From: Niabella sp.
GTDB taxonomy: Bacteria > Bacteroidota > Bacteroidia > Chitinophagales > Chitinophagaceae
NCBI GenBank assembly: GCA_017744715.1
Contig: JAGIAT010000012.1
Span: forward strand, 62,001 to 126,000
DNA: 64,000 nucleotides
Direction of reading: 5' to 3'
Shown: positions 18,269-26,533 of the stretch, piece after piece
Layout: the number at the start of each line of letters is the position of its first letter
Numbering within the stretch: the stretch's first letter is position 1
The notes under the pieces: generated by a model
The model's database searches: none
Seen by the model: only the letters and a program-made list of their open reading frames with translations
What the model was told of the DNA's origin: nothing
Translations under genes and position numbers: made by a program

Positions 18269-18347
18269 GTTGTTTCTTTTTTTGTTGATAAGTTGATCGG
18301 TTGGCAGGTTGAAAGGATCATTCGGTCTGTTCAACCTGTAAACGGGT

Positions 18348-19031
18348 TTACTTTTTCTTCTTGTTCATCAGCAATACTTCATCTACAAAGCCATATTCCT
18401 TGGCTTCTGAAGCGGTCATCCACTTATCCCGCTCAAAATCCTTTTCAATCTGATCGATCGGTTTGTCTGTATGATGGTTTACAATTTCATACAGTTCTTT
18501 TTTTAACTTACGGATCTCGTTCACCGTAATCTCAATATCACTGGCCTGTCCGCCAATACCGCCGCTGGGCTGGTGCATCATAATCCGCGCATGCTTCAAT
18601 GCTGCTCTTTTGCCATGCGTGCCGGCACCGAGCAATACACAACCCATAGATGCCGCCATACCGATACAGATGGTAGCCACATCCGGGGTTACATACTGCA
18701 TCGTATCATATACCCCCAATCCGGCATAAACACTTCCTCCGGGACTGTTAATATACATGTTGATGTCCCGCACACGGTCGGTACTGTCCAGGAACAGCAG
18801 TTGTGCGGTTACGATATTCGCTACCTCGTCGTTAATGGGGTAGCCAAGGAAAATGATACGGTCCATCATCAACCGGCTGTACACGTCCATTACGGCCACA
18901 TTCATGGGCCGTTCTTCAATAATATTGGGCGTTAACGCGGTTACCAGGTGGTTACCATAGCTGTGCAGGGTATTGCTTGAAATACCCCGGTGCTTTACCG
19001 CATATTTTTCAAATTCTGAGTTATACGTCAT
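18348..19031 (-). CDS. clpP: ATP-dependent Clp protease proteolytic subunit, first paralogue
   Basis: A 227-aa Clp peptidase subunit. Catalytic residues are Ser128 in GMAASMGC, His153 in MMHQPSGG and Asp202 in FERDKWMTASEA. The substrate-binding SPGGSVYAG loop is at about 96-104. The C-terminus ends in a lysine run (NKKKK). The N-terminal 45 residues include RPMNVAVMDVYSRLMMDRIIFLG, the usual ClpP opening. It is the first gene of a clpP-clpP pair and is divergent from the PhoX-like lipoprotein gene across a 297-bp gap. Both paralogues keep an intact triad, so neither looks like an inactive partner. Confidence 0.96.
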   Translation of the reverse strand: MTYNSEFEKYAVKHRGISSNTLHSYGNHLVTALTPNIIEERPMNVAVMDVYSRLMMDRIIFLGYPINDEVANIVTAQLLFLDSTDRVRDINMYINSPGGSVYAGLGVYDTMQYVTPDVATICIGMAASMGCVLLGAGTHGKRAALKHARIMMHQPSGGIGGQASDIEITVNEIRKLKKELYEIVNHHTDKPIDQIEKDFERDKWMTASEAKEYGFVDEVLLMNKKKK

Positions 19032-19299
19032 AATAATCTTAAGTTACAGGTTAAAATTGAATGGCTGCCGCCTCCGCAGCCCGTTTTTTTTACCAGGCAG
19101 TTGCGAACAGCTTTTAAAAGTAATCAAATATTTCTCCATTTACAAAATAGTGGTTTTAAATGCCAAGTTGGCCGGTTTGGCAGGCGAAAACGTCAGTCGG
19201 GCACTTTTTAGCCACCTGCGTCAGTCCTGGCTTAACCGCTTTATCGAAACCGTATCTTTTTCTTAATCCCGGCTTAAGATTCCGTTAACATCCCGGGAA

Positions 19300-19307
19300 T
19301 AGCTTTG
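19300..19307 (+). promoter_or_regulatory. Candidate -7 box of the PhoX-like gene
   Basis: TAGCTTTG matches TAnnTTTG exactly, 21 bp before the ATG at 19329. No clear -33 TTTG lies 19-21 bp upstream. The rest of the 297-bp divergent gap to clpP shows no gene. Confidence 0.45.
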
Positions 19308-19328
19308 ATCAACAAAATAAACCAAACA

Positions 19329-20792
19329 ATGATCCTGGAAACAACATTTAAGCGCGCGTCGGTTTTTAGTGTGTGTGCCTTCGCCGTAATCGGGCTTGTC
19401 ATTACCGCCTGTAACCGCAATGACAATGTAAAGAATGAATCAAAAATAGCATTGAAAAGTTACTCCCAAACCCCGGCTTTAATTAAAAAACTGGAGGGCT
19501 TTGAAAATCTTGAAGTTTATTCTTTAATAAGTAGCGAAGATAAACTTCCCGAATCGCCGGATTATGTATTTGGCGGAACGGCCGACGGGTCGGGTACCAT
19601 CAAAAATCCGAATGGTGACGGCTTTATTATGATGGTCAATAATGAAGACAACTATGCCCTTTCAAAAATTACCCTCGACCGGAATTTTAAGCCGGTAAAA
19701 GGTGCATATGCGCTGAACTCCGATGCGGGCCAGTGGCGCCTGTGCTCCGGTACTATGGCTACCAAAGAAGAGCATGGGTTTGGACCTTATTATCTTTGTG
19801 TGGGGGAAAGCTCGGCAGAAGCACAAACGCATAAGATTGATCCGCTGGCCACCGGTATTCAATCCTCCACGGCTACTGCCGGACTGGGGCACTGGAGCGG
19901 TGAAAATGCGGTACCGCTGAACCGGAATGCTTATCCCGGTAAAACCGTTATCATTATGGGAGAGGATGATGATACCGAAACCGGAGGGCAGGTAGTGCTT
20001 TACCAGTCGAACACGGTTGGCGATCTTGATAACGGCAGCCAGTATATGCTGCGCCGGACAGACGGGGAGCAAAATGAAATAACCATGAAGCCGGGCTCTG
20101 TTTACGATGTGGAATTTGTAAAGATCGAAAATCATAAAACACTTACGGGCGCACAGATACAGGCCCTGGTAAATCCGCTCAAGGCGATAAAATTCGGAAG
20201 GGTAGAAGACCTGGATTACCGGAAGGGGGACGCTGCAAAAGCAAGGGAAATTTATTTTAATGTAACCGGCCAGGATTATAAAGATGCCAATGCCGACCGG
20301 TCGAGAACCAAATACGGTCGTGTTTACCGGCTGGTGCTGGACGCTGCCAACCCGCTTAAGGGAAAACTGGAATGCATACTCGATGGTGATGATAAATCGG
20401 GCCCGGCAAAACTGTTTCAGAACCCGGATAATATCTGTGTTACCAGTAATTATGTATACATACAGGAAGACGCCAATACGTATGGCGATGAAACACACGA
20501 TGCGTATATCTATCAGTATAACATTGCTACAAAGGAATTAAAAAAAGTATTTGAACTGGATCACAGAAGAGGCGATGCAAATTTTATGGCAACAGCTACC
20601 AAAGGCAACTGGGAGTATGGTGCCCTGGTAGATCTTTCTGATATCATTGGTATACCGAATACTTTTTCACTTTGTATACAACCGCATACCTGGAAGAAAA
20701 GCCCGGCCTTTCAAAACCCCGATAAAGGCACAAAACGCCCCAATGAGAACCAGGGCAGCCAGATTGTTTTGATTAAAGGATTACCCCGGTAG
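19329..20792 (+). CDS. PhoX-like (DUF839) beta-propeller lipoprotein, putative phosphatase
   Basis: A 487-aa secreted protein. The ATG at 19329 gives the signal MILETTFKRASVFSVCAFAV and a lipobox ending VITAC, so it is likely a lipoprotein. The body contains FGRVEDLDYRKGD followed by IYFNVTG and GRVYRLVLD, then NPDNICVTSNYVYIQED and NQGSQIVLI. This order recalls PhoX-type propellers (a bed-like RPED motif, GRVYRL, then PDNL-x-D). PhoX enzymes release phosphate from organic phosphates using calcium and iron. I cannot confirm the metal ligands by eye, so the phosphatase activity is tentative. It is followed by a di-heme peroxidase-like protein and a metallophosphoesterase on the same strand. 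Confidence 0.55.
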   Translation: MILETTFKRASVFSVCAFAVIGLVITACNRNDNVKNESKIALKSYSQTPALIKKLEGFENLEVYSLISSEDKLPESPDYVFGGTADGSGTIKNPNGDGFIMMVNNEDNYALSKITLDRNFKPVKGAYALNSDAGQWRLCSGTMATKEEHGFGPYYLCVGESSAEAQTHKIDPLATGIQSSTATAGLGHWSGENAVPLNRNAYPGKTVIIMGEDDDTETGGQVVLYQSNTVGDLDNGSQYMLRRTDGEQNEITMKPGSVYDVEFVKIENHKTLTGAQIQALVNPLKAIKFGRVEDLDYRKGDAAKAREIYFNVTGQDYKDANADRSRTKYGRVYRLVLDAANPLKGKLECILDGDDKSGPAKLFQNPDNICVTSNYVYIQEDANTYGDETHDAYIYQYNIATKELKKVFELDHRRGDANFMATATKGNWEYGALVDLSDIIGIPNTFSLCIQPHTWKKSPAFQNPDKGTKRPNENQGSQIVLIKGLPR

Positions 20793-20833
20793 GCATTTTT
20801 AACCGCGGCATACAAATAGGAAGGATTGGGAGA

Positions 20834-22678
20834 ATGAAGAACCGTACCCTACTCCATATATGGATAAAAATGCCCCTATGGTCTATCATGATTGCAGGGG
20901 TATTTTCATGCAAGCACACCGCTGTTAAAGAGCCTGAGGAACGCGTAAAAACGTATTACCTGGAGCTGATCGGGCAAACGGATTCGGCTGCGGCTGCATT
21001 TCGGAATGCCGTGATGCAGAAACCAATGAATCCGGCATATGTCCAACGCCTTTTTAGGACCTTGCGGCTGGCCTATAAGAAAACAGAGTTCTTTGCTGCG
21101 TATTATACACCTTTAACGGCCAAATCCATTAATGGAGCACCGGTGCCTGCCGTTGATGAAAATGACCAGCATACAATAGAGGAACCCGAGGGGCTGCAGG
21201 TGATTGAACCGTTGGTGTTTCCAATGGTGAAAGCCGCAAACCAGCGGGACCTGGTGATAAAAACGGAACAGCTACGATCGAACCTGAAACGGTTGAAGAT
21301 GATGGCAACTCAGCAGGAGCTGGCGGGTGCCCAGGTTTTTGATGCGCTGCGACTGGAGGTTTTCCGCACAATGACGCTGGGTGTAAGTGGTTTTGATGCG
21401 CCCCTGGCGCAAACCGGAGTTTTGGAAACGGCCGCTGCCTATGAGGCCATTGAGCAGGTGCTGGAATTTTATGAAGGAAAGGAACGGGCAGCGGATTCGG
21501 TACTGGGGAGTACACGGCGGCTGTTTAAAAACGCGATTACTTACCTGCAACAGCACAGCGATTTCAATACATTTAACCGTATGGAATTTATCTTAAAATA
21601 TGGCAACGGGGCATCTTCTTCGCTGCTGAACTGTGCCGCCATGCTTAAGATTACTTTGCCGGGAGACCTGCGGCCGCTAAAAGTAAATGCACGCACCCTC
21701 TTTGATACCGGCGCCTTTAACCCGGATTATTATACGGCACGGGAGCAGGATTTTGGCACGGAAGACAAACGGATCCTTGGAAAAAAATTATTTTATGATG
21801 TGTTGCTTTCTAACAACGGGCAGCGCTCCTGTGCTTCCTGTCATCAGCCGGATAAAGCGTTTGCCGATGGATTAAAGAAGCAAATGGCCCTGGATGGAAC
21901 CACGCTGATCCGGAGAAACACGCCCACACTGCTATATGCGGGCCTGCAACCCGCGCTCTTTTACGATAACCGCGTCAGCTATCTGGAAGACCAGGCCCGG
22001 GAAGTGATCGGGAATAAAGACGAAATGCATGGTTCCCTTGAGCAGGCGGTTGTGCATTTGCAGCAGGACAGTGCTTACCGGGTATTGTTTCTGAAGGCCT
22101 TCCGCAATGAAAAGGAGGCCGTAAACACCCGAACCCTGTTAAATGCACTCGGCAGCTACGTACGTACCCTTAATGCCTTTAATACGCCCTTTGACCAGTA
22201 CGTCAGGGGCAACCCGCGGCAGTTAAGTACGGAGCAGGTGAAGGGATTTAATCTTTACATGGGAAAGGCCCGTTGTGGCAGCTGTCATTTTATGCCGCTG
22301 TTTAATGGTGCCCTGCCACCCGAATTTACGGCGCTGGAAACCGAAGTGCTGGGCGTGCCGGAACGTGCAAATGGAAAAACAGTAGACCCGGATCCGGGGA
22401 AGTACGACCTGAGAAGGATCGGCTTATACCGGTATGCCTTTAAAATACCTACGCTGCGCAATATAGCCCTTACCGCTCCTTACATGCATAATGGGGTTTA
22501 CAATACCCTTGAAGAGGTGATGGCGTTCTATAACCGCGGCGGGGGCGCAGGAACCGGTATCCACCTGCCCAATCAATCGCTTTCGGCAGATGCATTGCAT
22601 TTGTCAAGCCAGGAAATCAGTCAGGTTATTGCATTCCTCAGCGCCCTTACCGACGAAGGACAAAGGGTTCGGCAATAG
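20834..22678 (+). CDS. Di-heme cytochrome c peroxidase/MauG-family lipoprotein
   Basis: A 614-aa periplasmic redox protein. The signal peptide ends near AGVFSC (Cys26), so lipidation is likely. Residues about 35-270 form a helical domain (with the segment SINGAPVPAVDENDQ then EEPEGLQVIEPLVFP), as seen in some Bacteroidota members. The C-terminal half holds two c-type heme sites, CASCH (333-337) and CGSCH (481-485), in the order of the bacterial di-heme peroxidase/MauG family. The later motif LRNIALTAPYMHNGV is also typical. Members reduce peroxide or oxidise protein or peptide partners. It lies 41 bp after the PhoX-like gene and 56 bp before a phosphoesterase. A shared role is inferred from position only. 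Confidence 0.9.
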   Translation: MKNRTLLHIWIKMPLWSIMIAGVFSCKHTAVKEPEERVKTYYLELIGQTDSAAAAFRNAVMQKPMNPAYVQRLFRTLRLAYKKTEFFAAYYTPLTAKSINGAPVPAVDENDQHTIEEPEGLQVIEPLVFPMVKAANQRDLVIKTEQLRSNLKRLKMMATQQELAGAQVFDALRLEVFRTMTLGVSGFDAPLAQTGVLETAAAYEAIEQVLEFYEGKERAADSVLGSTRRLFKNAITYLQQHSDFNTFNRMEFILKYGNGASSSLLNCAAMLKITLPGDLRPLKVNARTLFDTGAFNPDYYTAREQDFGTEDKRILGKKLFYDVLLSNNGQRSCASCHQPDKAFADGLKKQMALDGTTLIRRNTPTLLYAGLQPALFYDNRVSYLEDQAREVIGNKDEMHGSLEQAVVHLQQDSAYRVLFLKAFRNEKEAVNTRTLLNALGSYVRTLNAFNTPFDQYVRGNPRQLSTEQVKGFNLYMGKARCGSCHFMPLFNGALPPEFTALETEVLGVPERANGKTVDPDPGKYDLRRIGLYRYAFKIPTLRNIALTAPYMHNGVYNTLEEVMAFYNRGGGAGTGIHLPNQSLSADALHLSSQEISQVIAFLSALTDEGQRVRQ

Positions 22679-22734
22679 CGTATTAATTATTACAAATACA
22701 ATATCTTTAAACAACCAATAAATAAAATTCAGGT

Positions 22735-23550
22735 ATGAAGCGTAAAGCATTTTTAAAAATAGCCGCACCGGCTTTTTTATTGCTGGTAAATGGGAATATT
22801 GTACGGGCCGGCGAACAGGTAAACGAACTGTTGAAAAAGAAAAAGAAACTCCGTTTTGCCATCGCGTCTGACATACATTATGGTCAGCCGGATACGGACT
22901 ATGACCGGTTTTTAAAGAATGTAATTACGCGCATCAACGAGGAACATGCCCGAACACCTTTTGATTTTTGTATGCTGAACGGCGATATTGTGCATAATGA
23001 CCCGGTGCATTACCCGGCGGCCAAGGCGCTGATTGAGCAATTAAAAATGAACTATTATGTAACCCCCGGGAACCACGATATGGTAACGCCGGAGCACTGG
23101 CAGCGCATCTGGAACCGTCCGGTGAATTATGATTTTGTGGTGAATGGGGCGGTATTCCTGGCCGGAACTACCTCCAATGAAAAAGGGGAATATATCTGCC
23201 CGGATCTGAAATGGATGGAGCAGAAACTGGAGCAGCATAAGAAGGCAAAAAATCTTTTTGTGGTCGTTCATATCAACCCGGCAAAGCTGACTACGCATGG
23301 CATCGACTGTCCCGAGTTTCTGGCGCTGCTGAAACGTTATAAAAATGTAAGGGCTGTTTTCAACGGGCATGATCACGATGAAGACGGGATCAAGAAAAAG
23401 CTCGACATTCCTTTTGTGTTTGATGCACATGTGGGCGGTAACTGGGGTACGTCGTACCACGGATTCCGGGTAGTGGAGCTGCTGGAAGATGGCAGTGTGC
23501 TGACCTATGTGATGAATCCCAGCGAGCGGCTGAATGAAGCGCGGCTTTGA
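22735..23550 (+). CDS. Calcineurin-like metallophosphoesterase, exported
   Basis: A 271-aa binuclear-metal phosphoesterase. A signal peptide (residues 1-25, KIAAPAFLLLVNGNIVRAG) points to export. The metal-binding motifs appear in order: DIHYG (about residue 44), LNGDIVHND, TPGNHDM and FNGHDHDEDG. A conserved VVHINPA segment supplies a further histidine. Substrates in this family range from nucleotides to phosphodiesters and phospholipids, and nothing here narrows that. It is third in a same-strand run with the PhoX-like and di-heme proteins, which suggests a periplasmic phosphate-acquisition group, though no Pho box was identified. Confidence 0.9.
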   Translation: MKRKAFLKIAAPAFLLLVNGNIVRAGEQVNELLKKKKKLRFAIASDIHYGQPDTDYDRFLKNVITRINEEHARTPFDFCMLNGDIVHNDPVHYPAAKALIEQLKMNYYVTPGNHDMVTPEHWQRIWNRPVNYDFVVNGAVFLAGTTSNEKGEYICPDLKWMEQKLEQHKKAKNLFVVVHINPAKLTTHGIDCPEFLALLKRYKNVRAVFNGHDHDEDGIKKKLDIPFVFDAHVGGNWGTSYHGFRVVELLEDGSVLTYVMNPSERLNEARL

Positions 23551-23608
23551 GCCTGCGTTGCGGAACCGGGGATAGTAGCGTTGGCGGCGGCGTGCAAATC
23601 CAGGCAGA

Positions 23609-24520
23609 TTATAAGGCCCTGAAAGCGGGCCATGCAAACCGTTCAACCGCCCGCACCGACACCCGGTGCATTTTTTCAATTAATGCATCCGGAGGAATGA
23701 GAAGGCTGGTAAACCGGAGTTCGGTTCCGTCTTTCATGCAGATCTTATATACAGCAAAATCACTAACCGGACTGCGCCTGTTCGACCGCCTTTTAAGCTC
23801 AATTTTTAAAACATCCTGCTTGTTGTACCGGACCTGCTGCTGTTCATTGCCGAAATAAAAATCCTGCAGCCCTTTAGAAAGAATGATTACCGTGTTTTTA
23901 TCTGCGAAATAATACCGGCAAAGTAAAAGCAGGTTGAGACCACCGCCCATTAAAAAAATAATCAGGAATAATATGGATAAAAAAAGCAGTGCACCCGGTC
24001 TGTTGTTATGATGAATGCGGGGTGCGATCATCGCGATAAAAAATATTCCTGTTAAAATGTAAAAAGGAGTGCCTCCCCTGGAGATCAGCTGCCAGAAGCT
24101 CAGGTCCCGCACGGAATACCGGAAGTTCCGGGTTGGGAAATGTTGTTTTGTATTTCGAAGAAAGTTTTTTTGAAGGCGCAAACCTGCAGGGGCCGTATCG
24201 GATGACATAAAAAAGCTTGTAAGCACTCCATTGAAATCCTCAGGCTTTTCAAAGGTTTTCTGATACAGTTGCCCTGCGGCATCGCAATAATATGCAACAT
24301 ATTTGTTATGGTAGTAGAGCGCCAGTTTCAGATAGTTGCCCCGGTTGTCCTGTACCATTACCCCCGGCCCCGTAAGTCCTACCACAAAATGGGCGCGTTG
24401 GCTGGTCCAGGGATACGCAAGGATCAATGCCATCGTTTCCTGGAAATCACGTTCAGCGATACGGGTGAATTCACCTTTTTCAAAGTCCTGGTATTGTACT
24501 TTACTGGTTAAGCGGTTCAT
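23609..24520 (-). CDS. Membrane protein with a C-terminal PH-like region, function unknown
   Basis: A 303-aa protein I do not recognise. Residues 1-145 are soluble and mixed alpha/beta (LTGPGVMVQDNRGNYLKLALYYHNKYVAYY). Two hydrophobic helices follow at about 150-170 (FYILTGIFFIAMIA) and 178-202 (LLFLSILFLIIFLMGGGLNLLLL). The C-terminal 100 residues (TVIILSKGLQDFYFGNEQQQVRYNKQDVLKIELKRRSN) read like a bacterial PH-type beta domain. There is no signal peptide. It starts 65 bp after trigger factor on the same strand but beyond a strong terminator, so it probably has its own promoter. Confidence 0.65.
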   Translation of the reverse strand: MNRLTSKVQYQDFEKGEFTRIAERDFQETMALILAYPWTSQRAHFVVGLTGPGVMVQDNRGNYLKLALYYHNKYVAYYCDAAGQLYQKTFEKPEDFNGVLTSFFMSSDTAPAGLRLQKNFLRNTKQHFPTRNFRYSVRDLSFWQLISRGGTPFYILTGIFFIAMIAPRIHHNNRPGALLFLSILFLIIFLMGGGLNLLLLCRYYFADKNTVIILSKGLQDFYFGNEQQQVRYNKQDVLKIELKRRSNRRSPVSDFAVYKICMKDGTELRFTSLLIPPDALIEKMHRVSVRAVERFAWPAFRAL

Positions 24521-24534
24521 GCGTCTTAAAAATA

Positions 24535-24569
24535 CATAAAAAAAGCCGCTCTCTTTGAGAACGGCTTTT
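24535..24569 (-). terminator. Intrinsic terminator after trigger factor
   Basis: Top-strand arms AAAAGCCG (24541-24548) and CGGCTTTT (24562-24569), extended by TCTC/GAGA, form a stem followed on the minus strand by a T-run. It lies 17 bp after the tig stop. Confidence 0.85.
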
Positions 24570-24585
24570 AAATTGCTTTTATCGA

Positions 24586-25992
24586 CTAATGGTGGTGATG
24601 CTGATGCTCACTTACCATTTTAGAAAATGCTTCAACAGAGATCGAGGTTGGCTTGGGTTTTACCTTGGTTTCGGCCCACTCAAACACCTTCTGCGATTGC
24701 AGGCGGTTGTAAGCATCCTCCACATATTTCCGGTCTTTCATCATGCGCTCTACATAGTCGTTCACCCAGGGTTGGTCATCCGTCACTCCCATGGCACCGC
24801 CCATATACTGGAACAGCTGTTGTTTGGCAAAGTCACGGATCTCATCGGGCCCTACCTGAATGGCATTGTCAGCCACGATCTTTTCAGTGATCAGCGTCCA
24901 TTTCAGCTGGTTCAGGAAAGAAGGCATTTCTGCTTCGATCTGCTCCGGTGTTTTTGCCGGCTGCTGGTTTTCGCCTTCCTGCGGCTGGTTATTCTGCGTA
25001 ATCAGCCAGTTTTTCAGGAAGGTTTCCGGGAAATCTATTTTGGTATCATCTACCAGTTTGTGGAACAGCTGATCGTGGATCTGGTTCCGGCTTTGAGACG
25101 CCCAGTAGTTATAGATCTCGTCTTTTATTTTTGCTTTGAAATCTTCCTCGGTTTTTACGTCGCCAGCGGGGTAGAGCTGGTTGAAGAATTCTTCGTTCAG
25201 TTCCCTTTTTTCCAGCAATCCAACTTTAGTGATTTCCAGTTTGAAGGTTTTCTCCTTAGTGGCAGCTTCGTCTTTATTCAGTCCCAGGTCCTGTGCAATA
25301 AATTCCAGTTCTTTTTCCTCAAAAGCTTCACCCAGGGTAATGTTGATGCTGTCGCCCGCTTTTTTGCCAATCAGCGCAGTTCTTACAGCCGGTGCAAAGT
25401 ATTTTACCAGCAGGGAGTTGTCTTTCTTAATACCGCCTTCCACTTCATTGCCGTCTGCGCCGGTTTCTGTAAATGTTACATTCACCACATTGTCGTCTTC
25501 TTCAACGGCATCTTTATCGATCATATTGCCATACCGGTTTTGCAGGCGTTCTACTTCTTCTTTTACCATTTCATCGGTAATGTCGATGTTATAGCCGGTA
25601 ATGTCCAGTTTGGCCAGATCCAGCATTTTAAAGTCGGGTTTTAAACCGATCTCAAAATGAAAATCATAATCTGCAGGATTGTTTGCGTCCAGCTTCGCCA
25701 TATCGTTTTCCAGGGGAAGTGGCTGGGCAAAAATATTTACCTTGTTGGTATCCAGGTAATTCAGGATTTCTTTATCGATAGAGCGCAGCACTTCATCCAT
25801 AAAAAGAGAAGGGCCGTACATCTTTTTTATTAAACCAGCGGGTACTTTTCCGGGGCGGAAGCCGGGAATATTGGCTTTCTTGCTATACTCCTTTAAAGAC
25901 TTTTCAAACCCGGGCAGGTAATCCGTTTTTTCCAGCTTTACGCTGAGCTTTTCGTGAAGAGGGCCAATTTTTTCTTGTGTAATTGTCGCCAT
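24586..25992 (-). CDS. tig: Trigger factor (ribosome-associated chaperone)
   Basis: A 468-aa chaperone that binds nascent chains at the ribosome exit. The N-terminal ribosome-binding domain holds ANIPGFRPGKVPAGLIKK (about residues 36-53), the trigger-factor signature loop. A PPIase-like middle region (VEEDDNVVNVTFTE... ) and a long helical C-terminal domain follow. The protein ends in a natural histidine-rich tail, VSEHQHHHH. The DNA codes these as mixed CAC/CAT codons in line with the gene, so it is not a cloning artefact. tRNA-Leu lies 81 bp upstream on the same strand, with a heptad repeat tract between them. Confidence 0.95.
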   Translation of the reverse strand: MATITQEKIGPLHEKLSVKLEKTDYLPGFEKSLKEYSKKANIPGFRPGKVPAGLIKKMYGPSLFMDEVLRSIDKEILNYLDTNKVNIFAQPLPLENDMAKLDANNPADYDFHFEIGLKPDFKMLDLAKLDITGYNIDITDEMVKEEVERLQNRYGNMIDKDAVEEDDNVVNVTFTETGADGNEVEGGIKKDNSLLVKYFAPAVRTALIGKKAGDSINITLGEAFEEKELEFIAQDLGLNKDEAATKEKTFKLEITKVGLLEKRELNEEFFNQLYPAGDVKTEEDFKAKIKDEIYNYWASQSRNQIHDQLFHKLVDDTKIDFPETFLKNWLITQNNQPQEGENQQPAKTPEQIEAEMPSFLNQLKWTLITEKIVADNAIQVGPDEIRDFAKQQLFQYMGGAMGVTDDQPWVNDYVERMMKDRKYVEDAYNRLQSQKVFEWAETKVKPKPTSISVEAFSKMVSEHQHHHH

Positions 25993-25995
25993 TTG

Positions 25996-26073
25996 TATTG
26001 TTTAATGCTTTAAAGGTTCAATGTTTAAGGTTATCAACTTTAACTTTAAACATTAAACCTCAAACCTGTGAAG
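25996..26073 (-). repeat. Degenerate period-7 repeat tract between tRNA-Leu and tig
   Basis: On the minus strand, units such as GGTTTGA, GGTTTAA, TGTTTAA and AGTTAAA begin about seven bases after the tRNA 3' end and run to just before the tig start. It is more AT-rich and more degenerate than the other tracts but keeps the 7-bp spacing. Confidence 0.65.
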
Positions 26074-26156
26074 TCCGGATGAAGGGACTCGAACCCCCAC
26101 ACCTTGCGGCATCAGATCCTAAGTCTGACGTGTCTACCAATTCCACCACATCCGGA
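26074..26156 (-). tRNA. tRNA-Leu (anticodon TAG)
   Basis: An 83-nt cloverleaf on the minus strand. The acceptor stem TCCGGAT pairs with ATCCGGA over 7 bp. The D-arm contains GGTAGAC and the anticodon stem CAGA/TCTG encloses loop CTTAGGA, giving anticodon TAG (reads CUA/CUN). There is a long variable arm (ATGCCGCAAGGTGT) typical of class II tRNA, and a T-loop GGTTCGAGTCC. CCA is not encoded. Confidence 0.96.
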
Positions 26157-26177
26157 TAAGAACTCTATTTCGGGCTG

Positions 26178-26185
26178 CAAATGTA
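26178..26185 (-). promoter_or_regulatory. Candidate -7 promoter box of tRNA-Leu
   Basis: TACATTTG on the minus strand matches TAnnTTTG, 21 bp upstream of the tRNA 5' end. The -33 region is T-rich but has no exact TTTG. Confidence 0.5.
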
Positions 26186-26362
26186 GTATATTCTGCCATA
26201 AAAAAACACTGTTTACGGAAAAAATACAGGGAATACCGAACGGTACAACTACGGGCGTGCTTAATGCTTATTCCGGCAATTAAATAGACGGTACATCGTG
26301 TTGGCCAGGGTATATTAACTGAATGGCACCAAAAAGATAAGAGAAATACGGGGGTAACAGAA

Positions 26363-26533
26363 TTACGGTTGTTTCAGAAAAATGGTTTTTTTAAGGAGCT
26401 CATTTACCTTTTTTAGCTTATCGCTAAACAAGGTACCATCTACAGCCGGATCAAATGGAGCGATATAAACAGTAGTGCCATTTAATACCAGTTTTTTCCG
26501 GCCGCGTTTTTTAGTATTTTTTAGGATGCTCAT
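26363..26533 (-). CDS. Small basic protein (56 aa) overlapping the DUF6934-like gene
   Basis: An unrecognised 56-aa protein starting MSILKNTKKRGRKKLVLNG. Its ATG shares the sequence ATGA with the stop of the upstream 154-aa gene, so the two are likely translationally coupled. The N-terminus is strongly basic (KNTKKRGRKK) and could bind nucleic acid. The middle (LVLNGTTVYIAPFDPAVDGTLFSDKL) is followed by a lysine-rich amphipathic helix (KKVNELLKKTIF). It could be an antitoxin-like or accessory partner, but no family was recognised. The coupling is the main evidence that it is a gene. Confidence 0.6.
   Translation of the reverse strand: MSILKNTKKRGRKKLVLNGTTVYIAPFDPAVDGTLFSDKLKKVNELLKKTIFLKQP

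Noticed and set aside
24586..24612. Histidine run at the tig end as vector-derived tag
   Set aside because: The gene continues into native terminator and downstream genome, with only four adjacent histidines after HQ.
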